64,000 nt of DNA from an uncultured bacterium (GCA_947493945.1 CANLSR010000005.1:186001-250000); one strand, 5' to 3'. Positions 13,253-24,027 are shown, counted from the first letter of the stretch. Notes: generated by a model not told the origin, from the sequence alone. Numbers and translations are program-made.

Positions 13253-16200
13253 TCACAGCAGGTCGCGGACGATGCTGCTCAGCCAGCGGTTGAGGCGGCT
13301 GTAGGGCGGGATGAGGTCGTCGACCTGCTGCTGGTCCTGGAGCCAGGTCGTCCGCCCGAGCAGGAGCATAAAGTCGGGGTAGTGGACCATGCTCCACGGG
13401 CCGGCGACGATGTGCAGCGTCTCGCCGTCGAGCAGCATGCTCCGGGGGTCCTTGTTCATCGACCCGACCATCGAGAAAAAGACCGACTGGTCGCGGAGCG
13501 AGTCCGGAAGCAGCGCGACGCGCGAGACGAACGGGTAGGCCGCCCCGACGCGCGCCGCCAGCGGCTGGCTGTCGGGGAGCGCGGCGCCCTCGGCCCTCGC
13601 GATCAGGCCCTGGCGGACCAGGTCGACGTCCAGTTCGCGCCCGATCTCCTGGATCACCGGCCGCATGGCGAGCAGCTGCGTTTTGCGGTGCAGCTTGGGC
13701 AACCGCTCCTCGACGTCCTGGATGAGCGGGTCCGTCTTGAATCCGCCCTGGACCAGCTGCTCGGAGAACGTCGAGAGCAGGTCGAACACGTCGTCCGAGA
13801 GCGGGAACTCGTCGCGGAGCCAGGGCGCCTCGTCGAAGCCCTGCTGGGCCTCGCGCAGCACCGCCGGGAGGTCGTCGATGGCCGCCTTGCGGGTGTAGAG
13901 CCCGACCCGGAGGTCCCCGCCGGCCTGGGCGAACACGTCCTGCATCTCGTTCTGCACCACCAGCAGGCGCGACGTCAACGCGTGGCTCCGGGCCATCACC
14001 GGCCCCGAGTCCGAGGGCGCGTTGGCGAGCGCCGGCGAGATGATCCGGACGGCGCACCCGCGGAACGAGGCGCCGATCAGCTGTCCGGCCCAGAAGCCGC
14101 TCAGCCACAGCGAGTCCGGGACGTAGATCACGCACCCGGCCGGCATCGTGGTGTACAGCACGGCCTGGGCCAGCGTCGCTTGCTTGGCCGCGAACCCGAC
14201 GCCGTTGTGGACGTTGAGCGCGACGGCGTCGGCGCCCTCGGCGTCCAGCGCGGCCACCAGTTGGTCGTAGTTGTCGGGCTTGGCCTGGCGCCGGAGCGGC
14301 GGCGGCACCTCGTCCTCGCTGAACCCCTGGCCCAGCAGCAGCGTCCGCGCGGCGTCCTTGAGCGCGACCAGCGCCGGCCCGCCGGTGAGCACGCCGCGGT
14401 CCTCCCACGTCGGCGAGGCGTACTGCTCGCCGACGCCGGTCCCCGCCAGCAGCCCGAGCCCGCGGCGCGGGTCGGTCTCGGTGATGTCGTAGAAGGCCAC
14501 CTTGCGGTGGTCGCGCATCAGCTCGTCGGGCAGGAGGTTCATCCAGTCCGGCATCCAGGTGACCAGGTTCGAGGAGCGGAACGAGAAGTCGGACGGGAAG
14601 GTCACGTTGACGTGGACCTTGACCACGTCGCGCAGCCAGCCGCGGGTGCGGCTGGCGGCGTCGGCCTGGAGCCGGCTCGACCCGGCGACGGCGGCCCGGA
14701 GCGCCGCCTGCGCCCGCCGGACGCCGGCCTCCATCTCCTCGCTTCCTGCGGGGAGCCCGACCTGGTGGCGGAGCGGGTCCTGGAGCAGTCTTAGCCAGAT
14801 GCCGCCGTCGGTCGCGGCGTAGCTCTTCTCGTCCAGGAAGACGAGGAACGTCGGGATCGTGCCCGTCTCGTCGTAGCGCTGGACGGCCTGGGTCAAGGCG
14901 CTGAGGTAGCCCTCGGTGCTCACGCGGTGCGTGATCGCGTCCGGCTGGCCCACCTTGTCGGTCCCGCTGATGTCGTGGACCCACAGCACGTGGTAGTCGC
15001 GGGCCGAGTGGAGCGACGTCAGCAGGTCGCGGATAAACGACGTGTTGTTGACCGGCAGCACAAAGTTGCCCGACGTGAACGGCCGCTCGACGACGCGCTC
15101 GACCAAGGCGTTGAGCTCTCCCTGGGAGTCGTGCTGGTCGGGCCGGAGGCCAAACTGGAGGGGGAGCCAGACCTGGCGCGAGTCGCCGTCCCAGTGGTCC
15201 AAGATCCACGCCCGGTTGGCCTCGGCGATGTCGAGGACGAGCCTGAACGCGTCGCGCGCCCGCGCCTGGTCGCTGGCGTCCAGGCCGGACTCCGTGGCCA
15301 TCCAGCGGTCGAAGTGGGCGTGGGCGGCGGGGTAGAACCCGTGCAGCGAGTCGTTCTCTTTGGGCTGGCCCAAAAGACGGTCGTAGGGGATCAGCACCTG
15401 ATCCAGCAGGGCCCCGCGCGCCGCGTCCGCCGCCGAGGCGGGGTCGGTCAGCGCCGGGCCAACGGCGGCCGCGAAGGCGCGCTCCAGGCCCTGGTGGTAG
15501 TCCGCCTCCGCCTGGGCGAACGTGGGGTAGCCCCCGTCGCCCGAGGGGCCGCGCCGAGCCAGCGAGTCGCGCCAGGCGAGCACGTCCGCCCGGAAGGTCT
15601 CGACCGCCGTCGCCTCGTTGCCGCCGCCGGCGTTGTCGAGGAACGCGTTGCTAAAGGCCGTGAGCCAGAACGCGCCTCGCGACGCCTGCCGCAGCGCCGC
15701 CTCCACGTCGGCACCGGGCGTGGCCGATGGCCCCAGGTCGTCGGGCGCGCGGGGCAGCGACACGTCCGCCTTCTGCCGCCGCGCCTCGCCCATCCACCGC
15801 TGGCCCACGGGGACCGTCAGGCCCACCCGGAACGAGTGGTCACGCGTCGGAACCCAGTCGACGCGCAGCGCGCCGCCCTGCCCGAACGGCCCGCTGCGGC
15901 GCAGCGGCGGCAGGACGGAGACGACGAGGTCGGTGGCCTTCTCGTCGAGCCGGATCTCGGCGCCGACCTGGAGCGCCAGCGACCGGAGCGATGCCAGCCC
16001 GCGCACGCTCGACGTCACGCCGTCGGCCCAGCCGACGCTGCCCTCCAGCGACGCTCCCACCCCGACGATGGGGTTGATGAGCGGGTGGTACACCCCCACC
16101 GTGGCCGAGCCGCCGAGGGCGCTCCTCTCGCGGTCCCACACGCCCCCCCCGACCACGTACGGCTGAAACGCCGGCGGCATGCCCATCGAGAAGACGGGGT

Positions 16201-16348
16201 CGGGGGGCGGGGCCGCGACCACCGGCGCTGCGCCCGGCTGGCGGGAGGAGACGGCGGCCGAGTCGGGCGTCAGGCCGAACCCACGGGCGTCCTGCGCGAA
16301 CGCGGCGGCGGGGACGAGCAGGAGTAGAAGAGCGAGGGCGGGGTGCAT
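13253..16348 (-). CDS. Large secreted protein with phospholipase D-like region
   Basis: The 1031-residue protein starts with a signal peptide (ending AAFAQD). Residues about 50-200 are rich in alternating beta strands with glycine turns, like a short outer-membrane barrel or anchor. The central part has a full HxKx4D phospholipase D motif, DHRKVAFYD, after strands VKVHVNVTFP. The second half shows ALNVHNGVGFAAKQATLAQAVLYTTMP and, near the C-terminus, GSMNKDPRSMLLDGE, which matches the GSxN...RS element after the second HKD motif. The second HKD itself is not intact. A PLD-superfamily phosphodiesterase or degenerate relative exported to the envelope is inferred; substrate unknown. Confidence 0.7.
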   Translation of the reverse strand: MHPALALLLLLVPAAAFAQDARGFGLTPDSAAVSSRQPGAAPVVAAPPPDPVFSMGMPPAFQPYVVGGGVWDRERSALGGSATVGVYHPLINPIVGVGASLEGSVGWADGVTSSVRGLASLRSLALQVGAEIRLDEKATDLVVSVLPPLRRSGPFGQGGALRVDWVPTRDHSFRVGLTVPVGQRWMGEARRQKADVSLPRAPDDLGPSATPGADVEAALRQASRGAFWLTAFSNAFLDNAGGGNEATAVETFRADVLAWRDSLARRGPSGDGGYPTFAQAEADYHQGLERAFAAAVGPALTDPASAADAARGALLDQVLIPYDRLLGQPKENDSLHGFYPAAHAHFDRWMATESGLDASDQARARDAFRLVLDIAEANRAWILDHWDGDSRQVWLPLQFGLRPDQHDSQGELNALVERVVERPFTSGNFVLPVNNTSFIRDLLTSLHSARDYHVLWVHDISGTDKVGQPDAITHRVSTEGYLSALTQAVQRYDETGTIPTFLVFLDEKSYAATDGGIWLRLLQDPLRHQVGLPAGSEEMEAGVRRAQAALRAAVAGSSRLQADAASRTRGWLRDVVKVHVNVTFPSDFSFRSSNLVTWMPDWMNLLPDELMRDHRKVAFYDITETDPRRGLGLLAGTGVGEQYASPTWEDRGVLTGGPALVALKDAARTLLLGQGFSEDEVPPPLRRQAKPDNYDQLVAALDAEGADAVALNVHNGVGFAAKQATLAQAVLYTTMPAGCVIYVPDSLWLSGFWAGQLIGASFRGCAVRIISPALANAPSDSGPVMARSHALTSRLLVVQNEMQDVFAQAGGDLRVGLYTRKAAIDDLPAVLREAQQGFDEAPWLRDEFPLSDDVFDLLSTFSEQLVQGGFKTDPLIQDVEERLPKLHRKTQLLAMRPVIQEIGRELDVDLVRQGLIARAEGAALPDSQPLAARVGAAYPFVSRVALLPDSLRDQSVFFSMVGSMNKDPRSMLLDGETLHIVAGPWSMVHYPDFMLLLGRTTWLQDQQQVDDLIPPYSRLNRWLSSIVRDLL

Positions 16349-16427
16349 CGGCGGGCCCGCGTGGGCGAGGGGTGGCAGGCCAACCCGCGTCCCGCCGCAC
16401 GGGTTCGCAGGCCTGGGCGGTCTCCGC

Positions 16428-17309
16428 CTACGGCTCCGCGCCGCCGATGGCGGCCAGGAAGCGCGCCAGCAGCGGCGAGTCGTCGCCCTGGCGCCACGCC
16501 ACGCCGGTCTGGACCGTGAGCGCGGGCTCGACCAGCCGGGCGTAGGCGACGCCGGGGTAGCCCGGCTGGACGCGGGCCGCGTGCATCGTGGACACGCCGA
16601 CGCCCGCCGCTACCAACCCGAGCAGGCTTTCGACGTGGCGCACTTCCTGGACCACGTTGGGTACGAACCCGACCGCCGAGCACGCCCGGAGGTAGGTGTC
16701 GTAGATCTGGGGCGCCGGCTCGCGCGCCCACGCGATCTGGGGCTCGTCGGCCAGCTCGGCGAGGGCGACCGTCTCGCGGCCCGCCAGCCGGTGGCCTTCG
16801 GGCACCACCACCACGACGGGCGCCGTGGCCAGCGCCCGCACCTCGACGCCGCGCTCGTCGACGGGCAAGAGCACCAGCCCCGCGTCGGCCCGGCCCTCGC
16901 GGACGGCCTCGGTCTGCTCCCGACTGCCGGCCTCCCAAAAGTCGAGCGTCGCGTCGGGCACGTCGGTCTGGAACGCGCGGAGCGAGTCCGCCAGCCCGTC
17001 GCGCATGATCGGCGCCTCGTAGCCGATGCGGAGCGAGCCGGCACGGCCCTGGGCGGCCGCGTGGACAGCCGCTTGGGCGCGGGCGGCGGCGTCGAGTACG
17101 CGCCGGGCGTGGGGCAGGAGCACCGCCCCGACGGGCGTGAGCGAGACGCTGCGCCGGGAGCGCTCGAACAGCTGGGCGCCGATCTCGCCCTCGAACGCCT
17201 TGATCTGCTGGCTCAGCGTCGGCTGGGCGATAAACACGCGCTCGGCGGCGCGCCCAAAGTGGAGCTCCTCGGCGACGGCGACAAAGTAGCGGAGGTGGCG
17301 GAGTTCCAC
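16428..17309 (-). CDS. LysR family transcriptional regulator
   Basis: The product is 293 residues from the GTG at 17307-17309. The N-terminal winged helix ELRHLRYFVAVAEELHFGRAAERVFIAQPTLSQQIKAFEGEIGAQLFER is typical of the BenM/CatR/CynR-like branch. The effector domain contains VSTMHAARVQPGYPGVAYARL. Longer frames reach further upstream, but a TAGCTT box 28 nt before this GTG and the family N-terminus both favour it. Many LysR genes are divergent from their target, and here the divergent neighbour is the META-YbaY lipoprotein gene 154 nt away, a possible target. Effector unknown. Confidence 0.9.
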   Translation of the reverse strand: MELRHLRYFVAVAEELHFGRAAERVFIAQPTLSQQIKAFEGEIGAQLFERSRRSVSLTPVGAVLLPHARRVLDAAARAQAAVHAAAQGRAGSLRIGYEAPIMRDGLADSLRAFQTDVPDATLDFWEAGSREQTEAVREGRADAGLVLLPVDERGVEVRALATAPVVVVVPEGHRLAGRETVALAELADEPQIAWAREPAPQIYDTYLRACSAVGFVPNVVQEVRHVESLLGLVAAGVGVSTMHAARVQPGYPGVAYARLVEPALTVQTGVAWRQGDDSPLLARFLAAIGGAEP

Positions 17310-17331
17310 GGCGGCGGGGCGTGATAGCGGC

Positions 17332-17337
17332 AAGCTA
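17332..17337 (-). promoter_or_regulatory. Candidate -7 promoter box TAGCTT for the LysR gene
   Basis: The reverse strand reads TAGCTTG 28 nt before the GTG start of the LysR gene. Confidence 0.55.
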
Positions 17338-17438
17338 CCAGCCCGATCGCGACAACCCATGGAATCTATTTCGGGGCCGAGCGTTATCACCGGAACCGGG
17401 GCCGCTCCGTGCATCCCCGCGTTTCATCCTCTCCCTCC

Positions 17439-17444
17439 TATCTT
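17439..17444 (+). promoter_or_regulatory. Candidate -7 promoter box TATCTT for the META lipoprotein
   Basis: TATCTTTTC lies 25 nt before the ATG at 17464, in a locally less GC-rich stretch. Confidence 0.5.
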
Positions 17445-17463
17445 TTCAAGCCCTCCTAGACTC

Positions 17464-18567
17464 ATGCGTGTTCTTTACTCTCTGTCCATCCTGGCCTTGA
17501 TGGCCGCCGGCTGCGCCAACACGGGCGCCATGAGCGGCGCCGACCCCATCGTCGGGACGACGTGGCAGCTCGCCTCGCTGGGCGCCACCGCGCCCACCGG
17601 CTCCGAGGCCACGATCACGTTCGGCGACGACGGCCGCGTGTACGGCACGACCGGCTGCAACCGCTACTTCGGGACCTACGAGCTGGCCGCTGGCGGCGCG
17701 CTCTCGCTCTCCCAGGTCGGCTCGACGCGGATGGCGTGCCCGTCGTCCGACATGGCGCAGGAGACCCAGTTCCTGGACGCCCTCAGCCGCGCCGACCGCG
17801 TCGAGGTCGACGGCGGCCGGCTGGCGCTCGTCGGGGGCGGCGACGAGCTGCTCACGTTCCGGGCCACGCCCGGCGAGACGGCCGACGCCACGCTGACCGG
17901 GACGGTGACGTACCTGCCCCGCATCGCGCTCCCGCCCAACGCCGTCCTCGCCGTCCACCTGGTCGACGCGAGCCTGGCGGACGCGCCGTCGCGCGCGATC
18001 GCCGAGACCCGCACCGAGACCAGCGGCGGCCAGGTGCCCCTTCCGTTCTCGCTCGACTACGACTCGTCCGAGATCGAGGGGAGCAACCGCTACGTGGTCC
18101 GCGCCGACATCTACGACGCCGCCGGCGTCCTGCTGTGGACGACCGACACGTCGTACCCGGTCCTGACCGGCGGGGCACCCCGGGACAACGTGGAGGTCCG
18201 CGTGGTCCAGGTCACCGAGGCCGACGTGGCCAACGCCATCGTCGGCCAGACGTGGCGGCTGGACGAGATCCGCCAGCCGAGCGGCGTCGTGCTCGCCTAC
18301 GAGGGCGACGCGCCCTTCACGATCACCTTCGGCGAGGACGGCCGCTACAGCGGCCAGGCCGACTGCAACCGGTACGGTGGCTCGTTCGAGGCCAGCCCCA
18401 ACGGCACGATCCGCCTGTCGCAGGGCCTGTCGACGCTGGCGGCGTGCCCCGGTCCGACCGTCTCGGGCGACTTTTTCGGCGTGCTCAACGACGCCCAGCG
18501 CTACACGCTCTCGGGCGGCCGTCTGACGCTCAACGGCGCCGACGGCGGCGCGCTCGTGTTCGAGTAG
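17464..18567 (+). CDS. META-YbaY-META domain lipoprotein
   Basis: The 367-residue envelope lipoprotein has lipobox MAAGC at about residues 12-16. Domain 1 (about 25-130) is a META/HslJ-like fold with [33 protein letters not shown] and [11 protein letters not shown]. Domain 2 (about 140-260) is YbaY/YscW pilotin-like with [35 protein letters not shown] and [16 protein letters not shown]. Domain 3 is a second META domain ([35 protein letters not shown]). HslJ-type META proteins are linked to stress and novobiocin resistance in E. coli. The same three-domain order recurs in the protein at 32579-34294, so the two are paralogues. Confidence 0.9.
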   Translation: MRVLYSLSILALMAAGCANTGAMSGADPIVGTTWQLASLGATAPTGSEATITFGDDGRVYGTTGCNRYFGTYELAAGGALSLSQVGSTRMACPSSDMAQETQFLDALSRADRVEVDGGRLALVGGGDELLTFRATPGETADATLTGTVTYLPRIALPPNAVLAVHLVDASLADAPSRAIAETRTETSGGQVPLPFSLDYDSSEIEGSNRYVVRADIYDAAGVLLWTTDTSYPVLTGGAPRDNVEVRVVQVTEADVANAIVGQTWRLDEIRQPSGVVLAYEGDAPFTITFGEDGRYSGQADCNRYGGSFEASPNGTIRLSQGLSTLAACPGPTVSGDFFGVLNDAQRYTLSGGRLTLNGADGGALVFE

Positions 18568-18908
18568 CCGACGCCCTCGGACCCGCCGGCCGCTGGCGCC
18601 AGCCGGGCGCGGGCGTCCGGCACCTCGGCCCGCCCTCCGTCAGAACCTCTGGCGCGGGGCGGGCCGCTCGCTTCAGGTCGTGCCGACGAGGCCGGCGCCC
18701 TCCGCACCGCCTGGGCGCCCGTGTCGCCCGGCCCGCGCTCGACACGAGCGAGCGCTGGGACGGCGCCGTGACCCAGGTCGCCGCCCCCTCGGTCCACGCG
18801 AGCGTCCCGGTCGTGGTGAGTCCGTCCCGCTGAAACGCGTATCGTGGCGACCGGTGCCCCGCGCTCCCGCGCCTGCGCCCCGTCCACCCGAAGCCACGCC
18901 AGCCGGTC
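18568..18908. other. 341-nt gap without a recognised gene
   Basis: The palindrome CTGGCGCCAG (18593-18602), part of the genome's recurrent CTGGCG motif, sits just after the META gene and may help termination. I see no promoter box or convincing frame in the rest, so the start of MscS transcription is not located. Confidence 0.4.
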
Positions 18909-20063
18909 ATGATCCGATCGCTCTTCCGCCAGTTCCTCGACGACGACGTCCTGGACCAGCGCCTGCTGGGCGCGCCGGTCGAGGACTGGCTGCTCCTGGT
19001 GGCGGCGCTGCTCGCCACGGGCCTGCTGCTCGCGGCGTCGCGGTCGCTGATCCGCTGGCGGTTGCGGCGGGCGAGCGGGCAAGCGGCCACGTGGCCGGAG
19101 CAGGTCATCGACAACGTGCTCGCGCGCACGCGGGGCTACTTCCTGTTCGCGCTCTCGTTCTACCTCGCCGCCCGCATCGCCGGCTGGGACGAGCGGGGGC
19201 TGGGCTGGACGTCGGGCCTGCTCACGCTGGCGTCGCTGCTCCAGGCCGGCCGCTGGATCACCGGCCTGATCACGCTGTGGATCGCGCGCTACCGCAAGGA
19301 AAAGCTGGCGGCCGACGCCTCGGCCGTGACCAGCATGCAGGCGCTGGGCGTGCTGGCCCAGCTGGCAGTGTGGTCCGTGATCGCGCTGATGTTCCTCAGC
19401 AACGTCGGCGTCAACGTGACGGCGCTGGTGGCCGGGCTGGGGATCGGCGGCGTCGCCATCGGCCTGGCGGTCCAGAACATCCTGAGCGACCTGTTCGCCT
19501 CGCTCTCGATCGTGCTCGACAAGCCGTTCGTGATCGGCGACACGCTGACCGTCGGGACGGACTCGGGCACGGTCGAGTACATCGGGCTCAAGTCGACGCG
19601 GCTGCGGAGCCTGTCGGGCGAGCAGATCGTGTTCTCCAACGACGACCTGCTGACCAGCCGCGTCCGCAACTACGAGCGGATGACCGAGCGCCGCGTGGTG
19701 ACCGGGTTCGGCGTCACCTACAACACCGAGCACGACACGCTGGCCGCCATCCCCGACCTCGTCCGCCAGGCGGTCGAGGCGGTCAACGGCGACCCCGAGA
19801 GCGCGCCGCTCCGGTTCGACCGCGCCCACTTCAAGGCCTTTGCCGACTCGTCGCTCGACTTCGAGGTGGTCTACTACGTACTCGACCCGGCCTACGCGCG
19901 CTACATGGACGCCCAGCAGGCCATCAACCTGGAGATCGTGGCCGCCTTTGCCCAGCGCGGCATCGAGTTCGCCTTCCCCACGCGGACGGTCTACGTCCAG
20001 TCGGCGGCCGTGACCACGCGCGACGCGCCCGCCGACCCAGCTTCCGACGCTCCCACCTCATAA
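18909..20063 (+). CDS. MscS-type mechanosensitive channel
   Basis: The 384-residue inner-membrane channel opens under membrane tension to release osmolytes. Four hydrophobic segments precede the pore-lining helix and beta domain. The signature is [44 protein letters not shown], followed by [29 protein letters not shown], the conserved MscS beta domain with the YIGLKSTR strand. A C-terminal alpha/beta region follows. The TAA stop shares one base with the ATG of the next gene (TAATG), so it is translationally coupled to the patatin-like protein. Confidence 0.93.
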   Translation: MIRSLFRQFLDDDVLDQRLLGAPVEDWLLLVAALLATGLLLAASRSLIRWRLRRASGQAATWPEQVIDNVLARTRGYFLFALSFYLAARIAGWDERGLGWTSGLLTLASLLQAGRWITGLITLWIARYRKEKLAADASAVTSMQALGVLAQLAVWSVIALMFLSNVGVNVTALVAGLGIGGVAIGLAVQNILSDLFASLSIVLDKPFVIGDTLTVGTDSGTVEYIGLKSTRLRSLSGEQIVFSNDDLLTSRVRNYERMTERRVVTGFGVTYNTEHDTLAAIPDLVRQAVEAVNGDPESAPLRFDRAHFKAFADSSLDFEVVYYVLDPAYARYMDAQQAINLEIVAAFAQRGIEFAFPTRTVYVQSAAVTTRDAPADPASDAPTS

Positions 20064-22435
20064 TGCGCCGTCTTTTAAGCTCTCTCGTCTGTCTCGCCAT
20101 GGGAGTGGTTGTTCTCGCCGGGGCGGAGGGCGCGTCGGCTCAGTCCGCCAGCGGGGCGCCGGCCGAGCGGCCGCGCGTGGCGCTGGCGCTCGGGGGCGGC
20201 GCCTCGAAAGGGTTCGCCCACATCGGCGTGCTCCAGGTCCTGGAAGAGGAGGGCGTCCCGGTCGACGTCGTGGCCGGCACCAGCATGGGCGCGCTTTTGG
20301 GCGGGCTCTACGCCGTCGGCTACTCGGGCCACGACCTGGAACGGATCGTGCTCGACCTCGACGTGCCAGCGCTCCTGCTCGGGCCGAACGACCCGCCCGC
20401 GCTCACCTTGGGCGAGGCCTCGACGCCGGGGCCCACGCTTTTCGAGATCCCCACGCGCGGGCTGACCCCGGCGCTCCCCGACGGCATCCTGACCGGCCAG
20501 CCGGTCCTGGAGCTGCTGGCCCGGCTGATGTGGGACGTCCAGGACGTGACCGACTTCCGCGAGCTGCCCAAGCCGTTCGCCTGCAACGCGATCAACCTGG
20601 TCACGGGCGAGGACGTGACCCTCGACCGGGGCTACCTGCCGCTCGCCATCCGCACCTGTTTCTCGATGCCGGGCGCCTTCCGGCCCATCCGCTACGGCGA
20701 CGGCGTCTACTACGACGGCGGGCCGGACCACATGCTCCCGACGGCCGAGGCCCAGGCGCTGGGCGGCGACCTCGTCATCGCGGTCGACGTCGCCACCGAC
20801 ATCGACCCGGAGACGGGCGAGCTGCGGCTGACGGCCGAGGGCAACGACGTCAACCTGCTCGTGCTGTTCGAGAAGGCGACCGGGACCACGCGCCGCCGCC
20901 GCGCCAAGGCCGACCGCGCGCGCGCCGACGTGCTCATCCAGCCCGACGTGGCGGCCGTGGTCACGACCGGCATGACGGACGTGGCGCCCTGGATCGCCGA
21001 GGGCCGCCGCGTGGCGACCGAGGCGCTGCCCCAGATCCGCGCGATGCTCGACGCGGGCGGCATCTCGCGCGTCGGCCAGACCGCGTCCCCCCAGCCCTTT
21101 CGCCCCGTCCGCGTCGGGTCGATCCAGTTCGAGGGCGTCGACGGACCGGCCCGCCAGCTCGCCGAGCGCCTGACCGCGCTCCGCGTCCCCGCCGACCTCG
21201 GCCCGGACGACGTCGACCGGCTGGTGGGCCGGCTGGTCGCGACCGGCAACTACGACTACGTGATCCCGCGCGTCGCGCGCGGTGCGGACGGCGAGGCGGG
21301 CATCTTGACCATCAGCCTCGTCCCCAAGGACCCGCCGGACCGGCTGGGCTTCGGGCTCCGCTACGACGACGAGAACGGCGGCGAGCTGCTGGCCCAACTC
21401 GCCCTGCGCCACCGGCTCCGCTGGGGCGACCGCTCGGCGTTCGCCGTCCGCCTGGGCCGCCAGTCGCAGGCGCTCGCGACCTACACCGCCCCGCTGGGCC
21501 TCACGTCGTCGGTCGAGGCCGGCGCCCAGGCGAGCGTCACCGAAGCGCCGGTCGAGGTGGTGCTCTTGGGCGAGGAGAAGGACCGCTCGACGCTGACCCA
21601 GCGCGTGGTCGAGGCCGGGCTGATGGCCGGCTGGTCGCCGCTGGCGGACGTGTTGGTCGGCGGGTCGCTGGGCGGCGGGCTGGGCCGAAACGAGGTCACC
21701 GACTTCTCGGTCGACGTCAACGCCGTGTTCCCCGGACCGGGCGACGCGCCCATCGTGCTCGACCCCGAGGGCGTGGTGCTGGGCGAGCGCTGGGCCTCGG
21801 GGGTCGTGTTCGCCGAGGTGCGGACGCTCGACCAGCTGGGCGTGCCCACGCGCGGCGTCCGCTTGCGGGCCGAGGTCGAGGGCGGGCAGGGCCGGCTCGA
21901 CGCGACCGAGTTCGGGGAGCGGATCGCCGAGCAGGCCGGCGTCCTGCCGGAGTCGCTGGGGCTGGCCCAGATCCAGTCCGGCCCGTTCCACCGGGCGCTG
22001 CTGGACGCCGAGGGCTTCCTGCCGGTCTCGGCGCGCGTCTCCCTCGTCGGCCGCGCCGCCTACGCCCGCGGCTCCGGCGACGGCCTGCCCCTCAACCGGC
22101 GGACGTTCGTCGGCGGGATGCAGACCGTGACCGTCCTGCCGGGCACGTTCCTGCCGCTCTACGGCCACGACCCCGAGTCGCTGACCGGCCCCAACGCCTG
22201 GCTGGCGGTCGCCGGCGTCCAGGCGCAGTTCGGCGCCTTGACGGCGCGCCTGTTCGCCAACGCCGGCCGCGCCTTCGGCGACGACGACGCGATCATCGAC
22301 GACGACGGGACGCTGGCGGGCGTCGGGCTGGACCTGTCGGCCCGGACGCCGGTCGGCCCGGTCACGCTCTCGCTCGGGACCGACGCCGTCGACCGGTTCC
22401 CCGACCTCGGCCTCCGCGTGGGCTACGTGTTCTAG
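20063..22435 (+). CDS. Patatin-like phospholipase with BamA-like C-terminal domain
   Basis: The 790-residue exported protein has a signal peptide ending GASAQ. The patatin domain (about 35-330) has oxyanion motif LGGGASKG, nucleophile elbow GTSMG (Ser74) and the catalytic Asp in YYDGG (Asp218), so the Ser-Asp dyad is intact. After about residue 335 a POTRA-like stretch leads into a beta-strand-rich C-terminus ([17 protein letters not shown], then [14 protein letters not shown]...LRVGYVF). This resembles the surface antigen/BamA barrel, ending in an aromatic residue. The layout is that of PlpD-type type Vd autotransporters. The start overlaps the MscS stop by one base. Confidence 0.92.
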   Translation: MRRLLSSLVCLAMGVVVLAGAEGASAQSASGAPAERPRVALALGGGASKGFAHIGVLQVLEEEGVPVDVVAGTSMGALLGGLYAVGYSGHDLERIVLDLDVPALLLGPNDPPALTLGEASTPGPTLFEIPTRGLTPALPDGILTGQPVLELLARLMWDVQDVTDFRELPKPFACNAINLVTGEDVTLDRGYLPLAIRTCFSMPGAFRPIRYGDGVYYDGGPDHMLPTAEAQALGGDLVIAVDVATDIDPETGELRLTAEGNDVNLLVLFEKATGTTRRRRAKADRARADVLIQPDVAAVVTTGMTDVAPWIAEGRRVATEALPQIRAMLDAGGISRVGQTASPQPFRPVRVGSIQFEGVDGPARQLAERLTALRVPADLGPDDVDRLVGRLVATGNYDYVIPRVARGADGEAGILTISLVPKDPPDRLGFGLRYDDENGGELLAQLALRHRLRWGDRSAFAVRLGRQSQALATYTAPLGLTSSVEAGAQASVTEAPVEVVLLGEEKDRSTLTQRVVEAGLMAGWSPLADVLVGGSLGGGLGRNEVTDFSVDVNAVFPGPGDAPIVLDPEGVVLGERWASGVVFAEVRTLDQLGVPTRGVRLRAEVEGGQGRLDATEFGERIAEQAGVLPESLGLAQIQSGPFHRALLDAEGFLPVSARVSLVGRAAYARGSGDGLPLNRRTFVGGMQTVTVLPGTFLPLYGHDPESLTGPNAWLAVAGVQAQFGALTARLFANAGRAFGDDDAIIDDDGTLAGVGLDLSARTPVGPVTLSLGTDAVDRFPDLGLRVGYVF

Positions 22436-22539
22436 AACCGCCCCGAGCGTCCTGCCGCCGGCGACCGCCGTTCTCCGGTATCGCGGCAACGTCGGGCGGC
22501 CGGGCGCGTTGGAGCGGCTCCTCTGCCTGCCCCGTGCCC

Positions 22540-24027
22540 ATGCCCGTCTCTCACGTTCGCGTCGCCATCGTCGGAGCCGGGTTTGGCGGGATCGGGACGG
22601 CGGCGCGGCTGCTCGACGAAGGCATCGACAGCTTCGTGGTGTTCGAGACGGGCGAGCAGATCGGCGGCGTCTGGCGCGACAACGTCTACCCGGGCGCGGC
22701 GTGCGACGTCGAGAGCCACCTCTACGAGCTGCGCGGGACGCCCAACCCGGACTGGTCGCGGTGGTTCGCGCGCCAGCCCGAGATCTGGGCCTACCTCCAG
22801 CGGGTCGTCGCCGAGCGCGGCATCGGCCGCCACCTCCGGCTGGCGCACACCGTCGAGCACGCGACGTGGGACGACGCCGCGGCGGTCTGGCGGATCGAGA
22901 CCGACCGCGGCGATTGGACGGCCGACGTGCTCGTGAGCGCCGTCGGCGTGCTCGCCGAGCCGCGGATCCCCCGGATCCCGGGCCTCGACACGTTCGACGG
23001 GCCGGCGCTGCACACGGCGCGCTGGGACCCCGACCTCGACCTGGGCCGCCAGCGCGTGGCCGTGATCGGGACCGGCGCCTCGGCGGTCCAGTTCGTCCCG
23101 GCCGTCCAGCCCGACGTGGAGCGCCTGACGCTGTTCATGCGGACGCCCCCGACCCTCCTCGCCCGCCGCGACCGGCCGCTCGGCCACGGCTGGCGCCAGC
23201 GGCTCGGGCGGTGGCCCGCGGCCAAGCAGGCCGTCCGCGCGGCGCTCTACGGCGTCCACGAGGCCCAGGGCCTGCCGTTCCGCGCGCCCGAGCTGGCCGG
23301 CGTCGGCGCGTGGCTGGCCCGGCGGCACCTCCGCGCCCAGGTCGCCGACCCCGCCCTGCGGCGGCGCCTGACGCCGGGCTACCGCTTCGGGTGCAAACGC
23401 GTCCTGCTCTCGGACGACTTCTACCCGGCCGTGACCCAGCCCAACGTCACGCTGGCGGGCGGCGCCGCCGAGATCCGGCCGGACGCCGTCGTGGAGGCGG
23501 ACGGGACGGCGCACCCGGCCGACGTGCTGGTGTTCGCGACCGGCTTCCACGTCCACGACTTCCCCTTTATCGACCGGATCGTCGGGCACTCGGGGCGGCT
23601 GTCGGAGGTGTGGCGGGGGGCCCCGACCGCCCACGTCGGCACGACGGTGGCGGGGTTCCCCAACCTGTTCTTGATCCAGGGGCCGAACACCGGCCTGGGC
23701 CACTCGTCGGTGATCCTGATGATGGAGGCCCAGATCGACCACCTGGTCGGCGCGCTGGCGGCGATGGACGCGCACGGGCTGGCGTCGGTCGAGCCGCGCC
23801 CGCAGGCCCAGGCCGCGTTCGTGGCCGAGGTGGACCGCCTTTCCGAGGGGACGACCTGGACGTCGGGGTGCGACAGCTGGTACCTCGACGAGTCGGGCCG
23901 AAACGCGGCGATCTGGCCCGGCTCGGTGGGCGCGTTCCGCCGCCGCGTCGCCCCGTTCGTCCCGAGCGAGTACGTGGCCCGCCGCGCCACCGAGGCCCGG
24001 CCCGCGGCGGCGGCCGTCACGCCGTAG
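22540..24027 (+). CDS. Flavin-containing monooxygenase / Baeyer-Villiger-type oxidoreductase
   Basis: The 495-residue protein has an N-terminal FAD Rossmann motif GAGFGGIGTA and a GVWRDNVYPGAACDVESHLY segment typical of class B flavoprotein monooxygenases. The fingerprint FxGxxxHxxxW appears as FDGPALHTARW. A second NADPH-binding motif is GTGASAVQ. The C-terminal ATGFHVHDF and QGPNTGLGHSS stretches match cyclohexanone-monooxygenase-like family members. It presumably inserts oxygen into ketones or oxidises N/S centres with NADPH and O2; substrate cannot be deduced. It stands alone between an exported lipase and a lipoprotein gene. Confidence 0.9.
   Translation: MPVSHVRVAIVGAGFGGIGTAARLLDEGIDSFVVFETGEQIGGVWRDNVYPGAACDVESHLYELRGTPNPDWSRWFARQPEIWAYLQRVVAERGIGRHLRLAHTVEHATWDDAAAVWRIETDRGDWTADVLVSAVGVLAEPRIPRIPGLDTFDGPALHTARWDPDLDLGRQRVAVIGTGASAVQFVPAVQPDVERLTLFMRTPPTLLARRDRPLGHGWRQRLGRWPAAKQAVRAALYGVHEAQGLPFRAPELAGVGAWLARRHLRAQVADPALRRRLTPGYRFGCKRVLLSDDFYPAVTQPNVTLAGGAAEIRPDAVVEADGTAHPADVLVFATGFHVHDFPFIDRIVGHSGRLSEVWRGAPTAHVGTTVAGFPNLFLIQGPNTGLGHSSVILMMEAQIDHLVGALAAMDAHGLASVEPRPQAQAAFVAEVDRLSEGTTWTSGCDSWYLDESGRNAAIWPGSVGAFRRRVAPFVPSEYVARRATEARPAAAAVTP

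Noticed and set aside
18501-19829. Reverse-strand frame across MscS
   Set aside because: Shadow of the MscS gene; no motif, and the + strand protein is unmistakable.
20075-22489. Very long open frame on the reverse strand across the patatin-like gene (about 800 codons)
   Set aside because: It mirrors the real gene in high-GC DNA, is rich in Arg, Gly and Ala with no domain motif, and the + strand frame has clear catalytic motifs.
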